From: Akkermansiaceae bacterium
Lineage (GTDB): Bacteria; Verrucomicrobiota; Verrucomicrobiia; Verrucomicrobiales; Akkermansiaceae
Direction: 5' to 3'
Length of the DNA: 64,000 bases
Assembly (NCBI GenBank): GCA_024233115.1
Contig: JACKQB010000002.1
Location: forward strand, 802,022-866,021
Shown here: positions 36,474 to 44,897 of the stretch, in pieces
Layout of the letters: each line of letters starts with the position of its first letter
Position numbering within the stretch: position 1 is the stretch's first letter
Position numbers and translations under genes: made by a program
The notes under the pieces: model-generated
The model's input: only the letters and a program-made list of their open reading frames with translations
What the model was told of the DNA's origin: nothing
Database searches by the model: none

Positions 36474-37070
36474 TTACTCCGTGTCATCTTCAGCCTTATA
36501 GGTATCCGACCAATCAAAATGCTTGCTACACAGGGGCATGAAGAGAAGCTGGGTTTCACTTACCTCGATCACATCCATGATGTCGATCAGAGCCGGGGCA
36601 TCGAGTGCCTTTTCATTGAGATAGACAATGTTGGTGCCACTCCCCGGTAGAATTTTAAAGCGTCGCTTCCGGGGGTCATAGCGGAGAATAAACGCATTGT
36701 TCCTAGCAATTCCAGCATCGCCAAAGTCCAGGCAAACGCGTGGTGGATTCTCGCCCCCGCCTCTGCCAACGGTATTGTCCTGTTGACCAATGATCACTTG
36801 CCGACCTTTACCGGGACCGGCCACCACAATCAGCCATCCGGCGACAGGATCTTCAGCAGAGCTTCCCGGGCCACTGGCCATCGACACCATCGATGAAATG
36901 TCAGAGCGGGATGTCAATGGTCGCCGCACAAGTCGGGTTTTTTCTCCATCGTCCGCATCGATGATTAACGATGGGTTGGCTGGCTGGATAATCCTCGTTG
37001 CTTCAAAGTCCTCAGAGGGGCTGGATCCACCTCTGTGAACCATTCTTGTTTTTCCTTCGTCCGGAGGCAT
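36474..37070 (-). CDS. FHA-like protein with Thr-Arg motifs
   Basis: From the ATG at 37070 (MPPDEGKTRMV) the product has 198 aa. Residues of about 85-185 are an FHA-like domain (VIIGQQDNTVGRGGG, then a segment with RNNAFI, then NIVYLNEK and DVIEVSETQLLFMP). The usual Ser-Arg-His of FHA phospho-binding reads ARNNAF, so the contact residues are altered. The N-terminal tail has three Thr-Arg motifs (KTRMV, ATRII, KTRLV). It is the partner of the longer paralogue at 43292. In-frame codons upstream reach 37244 but overlap a non-coding region. Confidence 0.8.
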   Translation of the reverse strand: MPPDEGKTRMVHRGGSSPSEDFEATRIIQPANPSLIIDADDGEKTRLVRRPLTSRSDISSMVSMASGPGSSAEDPVAGWLIVVAGPGKGRQVIIGQQDNTVGRGGGENPPRVCLDFGDAGIARNNAFILRYDPRKRRFKILPGSGTNIVYLNEKALDAPALIDIMDVIEVSETQLLFMPLCSKHFDWSDTYKAEDDTE

Positions 37071-37194
37071 GGCTAATTTACGATTGATTGAATGCGGGTA
37101 CTCGGTTCTAGCGTTTTTCATCAATCGACGCAAGGGCAAGAACTCTCTTAAAGGACTTTCCTGCCACCGTTCGCTCCGCGCTATTCCTCTCGCT

Positions 37195-37217
37195 TGCCGG
37201 GGCTCCGCCTCCCGGCA
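37195..37217. repeat. Hairpin downstream of the variable domain
   Basis: TGCCGGG at 37195-37201 pairs with CCCGGCA at 37211-37217 around a 9-base loop. It lies about 60 bp downstream of the end of the FGE-like gene when read on the minus strand, the relative place where a hairpin or cruciform is found after a DGR variable region. It could also be a terminator without a T run. Confidence 0.5.
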
Positions 37218-37243
37218 GCTCGTTCCATACGCCGCTACGCTCA

Positions 37244-38155
37244 CTACCGGGCAGGAACCTGGAGGGAAAGACGGAACCCGCTGACGTTGCCCCGGTAGCC
37301 CGGCCAGTACCAGCCGCGGTACGCCGAGCGGCAGTTGCAGGCGACGTAGCTCCAGCTGCCGCCGCGCAGCACGCGGTACCGGCCATCTTTAGCTCCCGCG
37401 GGGTCTCTGCCTGCTGATGTAGTTCCATAATATTCCTCGTCATACCAATCCGCACACCACTCCCACACATTGCCATGCATGTCATACAAACCCCAGTCAT
37501 TCGGCTGGTATAACCTCACCTCCACCGTGCTTTGCTTGTAACTCCCCTTCGCCGCCCCGCCATACGGGTAATTCCCATGAAAATTCGCCTGATGGCTCCC
37601 TAGGCTGTTCCCATAGTGGAACACTGTATCTCGCCCCGCCCGGCACGCATACTCCCACTGCGCCTCCGTCGGCAACGCCGCCCTCAAACCCGCCGGCAGT
37701 TTGCCACTCGCATTCAACTTCTCAATAAACTTCTGGCAATCCTCCCAGCTCACCTGCTCCACCGGATAGTCGTCCCCCTTCTTAAAAGAACTCGGATTGC
37801 CCCCGTCCATCACCTCCTTCCACAGCCCCTGCGTCACCTCCGTCTCCATCATCCAGAACCCCTGGCTCAACACCACCTTGTGCCGCGTTTCACTTTTATT
37901 GTGACCATCTTCCGCATCTGGACTGCCCATCATAAAACCACCCGCTCCCGTAGGCGGACACCAGTGGAAGGCCACTTCTTTCCCCGCAATATTAAACAGC
38001 TTTTTCTCTCCCGCTGCTTTACCCATAAACAATACTTTTTTGCGTTGTATTTCTAACTCTTTTTTTCGCTCCACCTCTTTTGCTCGTTCTGTTACTTTCT
38101 GCCTATCATCCTCTTTTGCTCGTTCTGTTACTTTCTGCCTATCAACCTCTTTCAC
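37244..38155 (-). CDS. FGE/SUMF1-like (C-type lectin fold) domain protein; C-terminal half of a split receptor kinase
   Basis: A GTG at 38155 gives 303 aa: a charged coiled coil (residues of about 1-50) and an FGE-sulfatase-like domain with MGSPDAEDGHNKSETRHKV, MMETEVTQGLWK, YPVEQVSWEDCQKFIEKLN, LPTEAQWEYACRAG and WEWCADWY. The end (RVLRGGSW then CRSAYR then GFRL) is variable in a way that recalls DGR targets. The codons before the GTG stay open to the IS element at 38220 and join the kinase frame at 39501 in frame. So this is the old extracytoplasmic part of a kinase; any translation of it now lacks kinase, helix and export signal. Confidence 0.82.
   Translation of the reverse strand: MKEVDRQKVTERAKEDDRQKVTERAKEVERKKELEIQRKKVLFMGKAAGEKKLFNIAGKEVAFHWCPPTGAGGFMMGSPDAEDGHNKSETRHKVVLSQGFWMMETEVTQGLWKEVMDGGNPSSFKKGDDYPVEQVSWEDCQKFIEKLNASGKLPAGLRAALPTEAQWEYACRAGRDTVFHYGNSLGSHQANFHGNYPYGGAAKGSYKQSTVEVRLYQPNDWGLYDMHGNVWEWCADWYDEEYYGTTSAGRDPAGAKDGRYRVLRGGSWSYVACNCRSAYRGWYWPGYRGNVSGFRLSLQVPAR
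38074..38144. repeat. Two tandem 36-bp repeats in the coiled-coil segment
   Basis: The 35 bases at 38074-38108 recur exactly at 38110-38144. Each unit encodes 12 residues on the minus strand (around RQKVTERAKE), so copy-number change would lengthen the coiled coil without shifting the frame. Confidence 0.9.
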
Positions 38156-38219
38156 ACGCGCTATTTCTTCAGTATTTTCTTTCGCCTTCTGCTGCTCTTT
38201 TTTTTCATTACCCCCTAAA

Positions 38220-39500
38220 GGGCACCTCTAAAAACCCCTGCGCGCTCATTTAACCTTTCCTAACAAAGGCAATGCAGCGAAACTCCCTGCATGAGCAACT
38301 ACCGGAAGCAAGACAAGGGAGGCAACCTGTTCTCGGCCATCGAACACCAGCAGGCGGTGGCGAAACGTGAAATCGGCATCCTGAAGCTGCGCGATATCAT
38401 TGACTGGGAAGGGTTCCGCCCGCTACTTGAGGAACTCTGCGGCTACGCCAACCGTGACTGGAACAAGGGAGGCCGCCCCCCTTTCGACCCCGTGTTCATG
38501 CTCAAAGTGCTCATCCTCCAGAAATACCACGGCCTCAGCGATGACGCCACCGAGGAACAGATCGGCGACCGCCTGAGCTTCCTGCACTTCCTTGGCCTTC
38601 AGTTGGGCGACGACTACCCCGATGCCAAGACCATCTGGGTCTTCAAGGAACGTATCGAGGAAAACAGCCGCGAAGGAAGCCGTCGGCTGTTCGATGCCTT
38701 CACTGCGGCACTGGAAAAGAAAAACCTCATCGCCCGTGAAGGCAGCATTGTGGACGCCAGCTTCACCGAGGCCCCGCGCCAGCGCAACACCCGCAGCCAG
38801 AACAAAAGAATCAAGCAAGGCGGACGCCCCGAAGAATTTGACACCAACAAATCCGTCGGACGCCAGAAAGACACCGACGCCCGCTGGACAAAGAAGAACA
38901 ACCAAAGCTACTACGGCTACAAGAACCACGCCAAGGTGGATTTGAAGAGCAAACTCATTATCTGCAGCGAAACCACCTCAGCGGAAGTCCACGACAGCCG
39001 GGTGTTCAAACAACTCCTTGATGAGAAGGACAATGCCGTGCTAGCCGACAGTGCCTACCACAGCGAAGAGAACGAGGAATACGTGTTAGAGGAAATCAAC
39101 GCGGAAGAACACCTCATGCGCAAATCCCACAGGAACAAGCCGCTGACAGAACAGGAACTCAGAACCAACCACACCATCAGCCGGATGCGTGTGCGGGTGG
39201 AGCACGTCTTCGGTCGGATGGCGCAAATGGGAGCCGACCTCTGCCGGAGCATTGGCCTGAGGCGGGTGACAAGCCACAACCACCTCTGCAACCTCACCTA
39301 CAACATGGATCGCTACGCCCTGTTAGCTCGTTAACAGCCAAAACAAGGGGCAACCCGATTCCCAAACGTAAGAAGCCAGCAACCAACAACACCGAACCAC
39401 CTCATAAAAGCCCCGAGACTACATCGTCACCTGCCCGTACAACTTTAAAAACCGGCGGTAGATGATGATATGGTGGAAACGTCAGTTTTTAGAGGTGCCC
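38220..39500 (+). mobile_element. IS5-family insertion sequence, 1281 bp, complete
   Basis: The ends are perfect 16-bp inverted repeats, GGGCACCTCTAAAAAC at 38220-38235 and its complement at 39485-39500. TAAA flanks both sides (38216-38219 and 39501-39504) as a 4-bp target duplication. One intact transposase fills it. It is inserted inside a receptor kinase gene; the upstream kinase now stops at TAA in the right repeat. Confidence 0.95.
38291..39334 (+). CDS. IS5-family transposase
   Basis: A 347-aa DDE transposase with the N-terminal DUF772-like helices (FRPLLEELCGYANRDWNKGGRPPFDPVFMLKVLILQ), a first-Asp region IVDASFTEA, a second DSAYHSEENE, and the third acid in RMRVRVEHVFGRMA. The frame is intact, so the element may still move. 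It is the only gene of the insertion. Confidence 0.93.
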   Translation: MSNYRKQDKGGNLFSAIEHQQAVAKREIGILKLRDIIDWEGFRPLLEELCGYANRDWNKGGRPPFDPVFMLKVLILQKYHGLSDDATEEQIGDRLSFLHFLGLQLGDDYPDAKTIWVFKERIEENSREGSRRLFDAFTAALEKKNLIAREGSIVDASFTEAPRQRNTRSQNKRIKQGGRPEEFDTNKSVGRQKDTDARWTKKNNQSYYGYKNHAKVDLKSKLIICSETTSAEVHDSRVFKQLLDEKDNAVLADSAYHSEENEEYVLEEINAEEHLMRKSHRNKPLTEQELRTNHTISRMRVRVEHVFGRMAQMGADLCRSIGLRRVTSHNHLCNLTYNMDRYALLAR

Positions 39501-40676
39501 TAAAATCGAAACCATAACTATACAGAAAATCACAAAAATCACGCATGCTATTGCCCAAGCCTTTAATACCGCCTTCGGGTTTCTCACCCCCCATTTCCTT
39601 TCCATCATCCACAATAAAAAGGCAAGGTCACGTTTCGTCTGTGATATAAACGATCGACATCCGGCCTCTTCTTGTTTTGGCCCCCCTATACGCACGGCAA
39701 GAGGGCGCTCATGCACAAGCGAGGTTGGTGTTGATACAGAAACTTCTTTCCGGGCCGGGATATCAACCCCTATCTCCTGCTCTTTACTTTCCATCACCCG
39801 CCGCCATTCAGCCACCGCCTGAGGACGGCGTTCGGCATCCATCTGTAACGCCGCATCCACTGCGGCTAATAGAGATTCACCATATACGGAAACATAAGCC
39901 TCGCTTCCAGCTAAAGGCTTATACCGGTCCCCATACATCCGATCACTCGCGTCATCCGGCTTTTTCCCCGTGATACATTTGAGCATCGTCGCACCCAGTG
40001 CATAAATGTCCGTGTAAGGCCCCTGCTTCGCCCGGGAGGTGTATTGCTCGAAGGGCGAATACCCGGCACTGAGCATCTGGGTAATGGTCATCGTCTTGCT
40101 CTGCACCTGGGTGGCAGCGCCGAAGTCAAGTAATACAGGAGAACCGTCCGGCTTGACCATGATGTTGCCAGGCTTGATGTCGCGGTGAATGATCCCTTGC
40201 CCATGCAATACCTCCAGACCGGACATCAGCGGGTAAAAGATCCGCTCAAATTCAGCCTTGGAGCGGAACGTGCCACCGTGTTTTTTAAGGTAGTCCCCCA
40301 GGGTTTCCCCCTCGACGTAATCCATCACCATGTAACAGGTGCCGTTTGCCTCCATGAGGCGTTGCACACTCACCACCGCCGGGTGATCCATCCTGGCGAG
40401 CACCCGGGCCTCGCTGATGAAATACTTCCGTGTCGCCGCAAAATCAGCTTCCGTGCCACTGCTTTTCGCCTCGACGTATGAGGTGTCCCCCGTCCGTCGC
40501 ATGGCGATGCCGTCGGGAAGCAGCTCTTTCATGGCAAAGTGCTTGTCCAGGTTCAGCTCTCTCACCAGGTAGGTGATGCCAAAGCCACCCTCGCCCAGCA
40601 CACGTTCAATGCGATAGGTGTCGATGAGCTTCCCCGCAGGAAGGGCATTTCGGTATTCTTCAGGCATGGCATTCAC
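39489..40676 (-). CDS. Ser/Thr kinase, N-terminal half of the IS-split receptor
   Basis: 395 codons: a kinase domain (GEGGFGITY, Lys in AMKEL, HRDIKPGN, DFGAATQ, activation loop TMTITQML) of about 285 residues and a membrane helix at about 368-391 (VLKAWAIACVIFVIFCIVMVS). The last three residues (GHL) and the stop come from the insertion's right repeat. The kinase core is complete, so a membrane-anchored kinase without its outer sensor could still be made. It starts 23 bp after the end of the next kinase gene in the operon (start at 40676, previous stop at 40699). Confidence 0.9.
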   Translation of the reverse strand: MNAMPEEYRNALPAGKLIDTYRIERVLGEGGFGITYLVRELNLDKHFAMKELLPDGIAMRRTGDTSYVEAKSSGTEADFAATRKYFISEARVLARMDHPAVVSVQRLMEANGTCYMVMDYVEGETLGDYLKKHGGTFRSKAEFERIFYPLMSGLEVLHGQGIIHRDIKPGNIMVKPDGSPVLLDFGAATQVQSKTMTITQMLSAGYSPFEQYTSRAKQGPYTDIYALGATMLKCITGKKPDDASDRMYGDRYKPLAGSEAYVSVYGESLLAAVDAALQMDAERRPQAVAEWRRVMESKEQEIGVDIPARKEVSVSTPTSLVHERPLAVRIGGPKQEEAGCRSFISQTKRDLAFLLWMMERKWGVRNPKAVLKAWAIACVIFVIFCIVMVSILGHL

Positions 40677-40698
40677 TAACTACTCTGTGCGATCTCGA

Positions 40699-42321
40699 TC
40701 ATGACGCCCGGTTATTTTGTTGAACCCTCTCGAAAAAACGAGACATTTCTTGCGTGATCTTGTTAGTGATACGGCTCATCCCGCCCATACATGACCTCAT
40801 CCACCCGAGCTGGGATCCCGCCAAGACAATGGCGCAGTGGCGAGCCACAATCAACTGCTGGGAGGTAGAGGACAGGGTAAATTCAAATCCACCGACATCA
40901 ATCATCGCAAAGGCATTCAAATCAACGATGCCTAATCCGATGGAACGCCCGTCTACTTTCACCGGCTCCTCGATGATCTGGAGCTTCCATCCACGATCAT
41001 AAAAAAGGTGAACCTTGCCCATCGCATTTTCAGGCAAGGGTAGATCGGCTTCAGTGCCAGGGCCAATATGGATGTCCCGCAATGAGAAGACCTTCACCTC
41101 TGCCATGGTCATGCCGATCTTCAAACGTCCGCCACTCTGCTGCCAGTCCCTGTAATATTTTTGCAAAATACTCCCCGGCACGGGGTAATTCTCGCACAAA
41201 TACACCAAATCTGTATCCTTTAACAGGTGGGGCTCCGTAATCCCGGAATCCGGATGATTGACCCTTGTGCCGTTAGCGCTACCTAGATCCGTGATATAAA
41301 TCCGTCCGACATGATCCGACGACAATTCCGCATGACTTCTTGACGTGGATGAATCATTGATCACTAAATCGGATTCACGGGACCTCCCGATCACGAATCT
41401 TGTTCTCGATACAGCAGAAGATTCCAAGGCGACATGCCCATCCACCCCCATTTCTGAGATCCACTGGGTGATCGATTGGGGCCGGTCTTTCGCGCTGATT
41501 TGCAGTGCGCGGTCAATGGAACGCAAAAACACCGCTCCAAATGTTTCCACATAATCTACATGAGCGACCAGTGGCATCAGATTATCCGAACTGATTCTAT
41601 CACAGGCGCTAGGCGGCTTCTCCCCGGTGATGCACTGCATCATCGAGGCCGCCAATGAATAGATATCGGTATAGGCGCCTTGTTTTGATTGGGAGGAATA
41701 CTGCTCAATGGGTGAATAGCCTGCACTCACGGCCTGTTCAACAGTGACAGTTTTGTTCTGCACACGGCTCACCGAGCCGAAGTCCAACAAAATGGATCTC
41801 CCCGAAGTTGCAATCATGATGTTTGCAGGCTTGACATCCTTATGCACCAACCCCCTTGAATGCAACACACCCAACCCATTCATCACTGGCAAAAAAACCG
41901 AAAGCAACTCAGCTTGGGTTTTGATCTTACCGCCACGCTGTTTAAGCACGGTATCGAGATCACGCCCCTCGATATAGTCCATTACCATGTAGAATGTGCC
42001 ATTAGCTTTCAGTAGCCGATGCACTTTTACCACAGCAGGATGGTTCACCGCAGAGAGCACCTGCGCTTCATTGACAAACTGTTTGCGTGTGAGCTCTATA
42101 TCCGGTTCATCTGCCGCGCTTCTGGCAGACACTGTCCGGGTATCCCCCTCTCGCACCACCATGCCCTCAGGAAACAGTTCCTTGACCGCATAAACCTCCG
42201 ACGTCCCGGAATCCCGGACTTGATAAGTAATGCCAAACCCGCCGTGCCCTAGAACCTTTCCTATGATCAAATTGTCAAGACGGGTTCCAGCGGGTAGCGC
42301 GTTGACATGACACTCATTCAT
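40699..42321 (-). CDS. Cytoplasmic Ser/Thr kinase with C-terminal FHA domain
   Basis: From the ATG at 42321 (MNECHVNALPAG) there are 540 residues. The kinase has GHGGFGITY, the Lys in AVKEL, HKDVKPAN (Lys in place of the usual Arg before the catalytic Asp) and DFGSVSR. An FHA domain follows at about 305-375 with FVIGRSRESDLVI, STSRSHAEL and LGSANGTRVN, which keeps the binding residues. No membrane helix is clear. An FHA domain on a kinase would bind phosphothreonine in partners such as the FHA-like and VWA proteins here. An upstream TTG-type frame to 42357 is possible. Confidence 0.9.
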   Translation of the reverse strand: MNECHVNALPAGTRLDNLIIGKVLGHGGFGITYQVRDSGTSEVYAVKELFPEGMVVREGDTRTVSARSAADEPDIELTRKQFVNEAQVLSAVNHPAVVKVHRLLKANGTFYMVMDYIEGRDLDTVLKQRGGKIKTQAELLSVFLPVMNGLGVLHSRGLVHKDVKPANIMIATSGRSILLDFGSVSRVQNKTVTVEQAVSAGYSPIEQYSSQSKQGAYTDIYSLAASMMQCITGEKPPSACDRISSDNLMPLVAHVDYVETFGAVFLRSIDRALQISAKDRPQSITQWISEMGVDGHVALESSAVSRTRFVIGRSRESDLVINDSSTSRSHAELSSDHVGRIYITDLGSANGTRVNHPDSGITEPHLLKDTDLVYLCENYPVPGSILQKYYRDWQQSGGRLKIGMTMAEVKVFSLRDIHIGPGTEADLPLPENAMGKVHLFYDRGWKLQIIEEPVKVDGRSIGLGIVDLNAFAMIDVGGFEFTLSSTSQQLIVARHCAIVLAGSQLGWMRSCMGGMSRITNKITQEMSRFFERVQQNNRAS

Positions 42322-42356
42322 ATTACGTCTTTCAATGGGGGGATCAGTGACCTGCA

Positions 42357-43283
42357 CTACTGGACTGGTGGAGTTACCCCACGCCGAATGAGACGGGTCT
42401 TGCTTTGCAGCTCCTCGTCCCCCTCTCGGTTTTCGCCCTCTCCGGGAAGAGGGATCCGAATCACATTAATGGAGGTATTATCCTGCTTGGGATTTGCCTC
42501 CCTGACCACGGCCTTGAGAAGCTTCTTGGTAATTCCCTCGGCAGTCAGATTTTTATGCCTGTCCAAACGCATTTTAATCGCCGCTTGGTCCAGTGTCTGA
42601 ATCCCATCGGATGCTACAATGACAATGTCACCCGGCAATAGAAGAGTCGCTTCAAGCGGGCAATCTACCAGTTCGATTTCTTCCCCGGTCATCGCAGCGC
42701 GAAGCACATTCCGGTCCGGGTGCGTGGCGATATCCTGTTGGTTGAGAGTCCCATTAGCCACCTGCTCCAGCAGCAGAGGCATCATCGAATGGTCTTCATT
42801 GATCTGGGATAGCTCTCCGTCGCGGTAGAGATACAGGGGGGAATCACCCACACTTACCCAGTGCAATGAACCCTCGGTCACGACGGCAGCCAACAACGTA
42901 GCCCCCATGCCCTCGAGGTCTGGATTTTCATCCATCGCGGCAGCTAAAGCCTGATTAGCCGCCAGCATAGCAGACCGGAGCATCGCAGGAATCCTCTCTT
43001 TACGGGCATATCGACCGCAGTAATCCACAAAAGTATCAACCACGCAGCGGCTGGCGAAGTCGCCGGCGTTTTCACCGCCCATGCCGTCCGCCATAATGAC
43101 GAGCAATGTCCCGATCCCGGATTCACCATGTGGCACAGATTCAGAATCTGCCGGATCTGTATCCGCTGATTCTCCTCCGACCTGCGCGACAGCATCCAAC
43201 GAGGCAAACCCCTGGGCGTCTTCCTGATAAGGGCGGGCGCCTGCAATCTGCACTCCGGCAAAGTCTTTGTCCAACAGCAACAT
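42357..43283 (-). CDS. PP2C-type phosphatase
   Basis: A 308-aa PP2C/Stp1-like phosphatase, with the metal-binding RPYQED, MADGMGG, GATLLAAV, VGDSPLYLYRDG, ASDGI and QDNTSINVI motifs in order. It would reverse phosphorylation by the kinases of the cluster. The C-terminal tail carries KTRLIRRG, the same Thr-Arg motif as in the FHA-like proteins. It sits 35 bp ahead of the FHA kinase and 8 bp behind the FHA protein, forming an operon. Confidence 0.93.
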   Translation of the reverse strand: MLLLDKDFAGVQIAGARPYQEDAQGFASLDAVAQVGGESADTDPADSESVPHGESGIGTLLVIMADGMGGENAGDFASRCVVDTFVDYCGRYARKERIPAMLRSAMLAANQALAAAMDENPDLEGMGATLLAAVVTEGSLHWVSVGDSPLYLYRDGELSQINEDHSMMPLLLEQVANGTLNQQDIATHPDRNVLRAAMTGEEIELVDCPLEATLLLPGDIVIVASDGIQTLDQAAIKMRLDRHKNLTAEGITKKLLKAVVREANPKQDNTSINVIRIPLPGEGENREGDEELQSKTRLIRRGVTPPVQ

Positions 43284-43291
43284 CAGCTCGT

Positions 43292-44029
43292 TTATTCTGA
43301 ACTCTCAGCCTCGACATCAGCCCAGTCAAAGTCATTGCCGCAGAATGGAGCGAATCGAAGTTTGGTCTCACTCACTTCAATGATGTCTCCCGGTTTAAGG
43401 GCAGTTGGACTATCAAGATCCTCATCATTGAGATAGACAATATTAGCTCCCTCCCCGGGAAGGATTTTAAATCGACGTTTTTTAGGATCATAGCGGATAA
43501 CAAAAGCATTACTTCGTGAAATGCCAGCATCTCCAAAGCCGAGGCAAACCCGTGGTGCATCGTGGCCGCCGCCTCTACCTACCCGATTATCCTGCTCACC
43601 GATACAAATCATACTTCCTTGTCCCGGGCCGTCGATAACGACCAGCCAACCGACCACGGGATCAGCCATCGAACTTCCAGGGCCTCCTGAGGGACCGGCC
43701 TCTACACTTTGGTTTTGAACCGAGGATCTGCGGACCAACTTGGTTTTACTGGAATCAATGATTCTGGTAGCATCATTACCACCGGCAGGCGGTGAGTCAC
43801 CCAGTCCACCGACCAGAGGTATATCAGTCACCGGCGTGGCACCCCCGGCCCTTGGTAAGATACGGGTTTCATCGGGATCATTCACTTGATCGGACAAAGG
43901 TCGGGCAGCATGACCGGTCGGCTTGAGAATGCGGGTAGCGTCAGCATCATCCTGATCCGACGGAGCAGGAGGTTGAGGAGTTGCCTTGTTGGAGCGAATT
44001 ATTCTTGTTTTATCGGAGTCGGGGTCCAT
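43292..44029 (-). CDS. FHA-like protein with five Thr-Arg motifs
   Basis: A 245-aa protein. The N-terminal 110 residues are disordered-looking and repeat KTRII, ATRIL, ETRIL, ATRII and KTKLV with 20-30-residue spacing. The C-terminal part (about 120-240) is FHA-like with ICIGEQDNRVGRGGG, ISRSNAFVIRYD and NIVYLNDED. The FHA His reads Asn. The two halves suggest a GarA-like switch in which a phosphorylated tail Thr binds an FHA, its own or that of a partner. It is a paralogue of the protein at 36474. Confidence 0.85.
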   Translation of the reverse strand: MDPDSDKTRIIRSNKATPQPPAPSDQDDADATRILKPTGHAARPLSDQVNDPDETRILPRAGGATPVTDIPLVGGLGDSPPAGGNDATRIIDSSKTKLVRRSSVQNQSVEAGPSGGPGSSMADPVVGWLVVIDGPGQGSMICIGEQDNRVGRGGGHDAPRVCLGFGDAGISRSNAFVIRYDPKKRRFKILPGEGANIVYLNDEDLDSPTALKPGDIIEVSETKLRFAPFCGNDFDWADVEAESSE

Positions 44030-44104
44030 TTTTTTGTTGGTTGTTCGATGTTGGGTTAGTCTGTGAATACGGGTGATGTTCTAAAAAACTTGTGGACTGG
44101 ATTC

Positions 44105-44851
44105 CTACGGATTGTAGAGCTTATTGATGAGGTGGTCGATGCAATATTGCCCTGATTGATTCAGAGAGCCCTCTTCCCGGCCTTGGCAAATGTGCATCAT
44201 TAACACGAGTACCCCGGACATCACCAGAGCAAGTAAGGTGGTGTAAAAAGCAACTCCAAGATCCATGGAAACCACATAGAGCAAGTCGTCTGTATTTCCC
44301 GCATGAGATTCCGCAGCGGCCCGGTTCAGCCCGTCGGCAATCCCGCGCACGGTGCCAATGAAACCAATCGTCGGGATCACCCACATGATGTAACGCAGCA
44401 TGTTGTATTTAAGGTCGATTTCGTGGAGGAACAGCTCCAGACTGGAATCCATCACGCTGTTCGCCTGCTCTGATGAGTTTGACATTTGAAACTTCCTGAC
44501 GATCCGCTGGATCAGTCTCGGCAAGTAGGCGTCCCCTGCTTTTTGGGCACGCTTGTAAAGCTCGGGAAGCTCCTTGGAGGTTAAAACAACCGACTCGTCC
44601 TCTGGAAGGATTTTCCGGTGGAGTTGATGGACTTCCCTGCTGGAATCTCTGAATCTCAAAAGCAGTTCACCAGCCCCTATGCAGAAAAAAGCCCACATGA
44701 ATGCCTGCTCTGATAGATACACTTTTTCCTCGGTGGCCTTATTGATCAACAGCTTGGCCGAATCGCAACCACCCTTGAGCAAGATGTTGAGGAACACCAC
44801 TATCGCAATGGCTACCCCGAGTGAGAGAAGGGCCGTGGATAGTCTTTTCAT
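44105..44851 (-). CDS. MotA/TolQ/ExbB proton channel family protein
   Basis: A 248-aa protein with three or four membrane helices: MKRLSTALLSLGVAIAIVVF, a second near EQAFMWAFFCIGAGELLL, and a pair in the C-terminal third with WVIPTIGFIGTVRGIADGLN then MDLGVAFYTTLLALVMSGVLVLMM. The PxxGFIGTVxGI and the Thr-Leu-Leu-Ala helix are hallmarks of the ExbB/TolQ/MotA channel fold. The family forms pentamers around ExbD/MotB dimers. No ExbD is next to it, but a VWA protein with one N-terminal helix is nearby. Confidence 0.87.
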   Translation of the reverse strand: MKRLSTALLSLGVAIAIVVFLNILLKGGCDSAKLLINKATEEKVYLSEQAFMWAFFCIGAGELLLRFRDSSREVHQLHRKILPEDESVVLTSKELPELYKRAQKAGDAYLPRLIQRIVRKFQMSNSSEQANSVMDSSLELFLHEIDLKYNMLRYIMWVIPTIGFIGTVRGIADGLNRAAAESHAGNTDDLLYVVSMDLGVAFYTTLLALVMSGVLVLMMHICQGREEGSLNQSGQYCIDHLINKLYNP

Positions 44852-44897
44852 TGTGATGATGTTCCCCCTAATGGACAGGCCAGGGACGGCTACCTAA

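Noticed and set aside
38074..38144. CRISPR-like direct repeats
   Set aside because: Only two adjacent units without spacers, in a coding frame.
37244..38155. Sulfatase-activating formylglycine-generating enzyme
   Set aside because: The domain is FGE-like, but it is the outer part of a kinase receptor, has a variable end where the catalytic cysteines would be, and no sulfatase gene is near.
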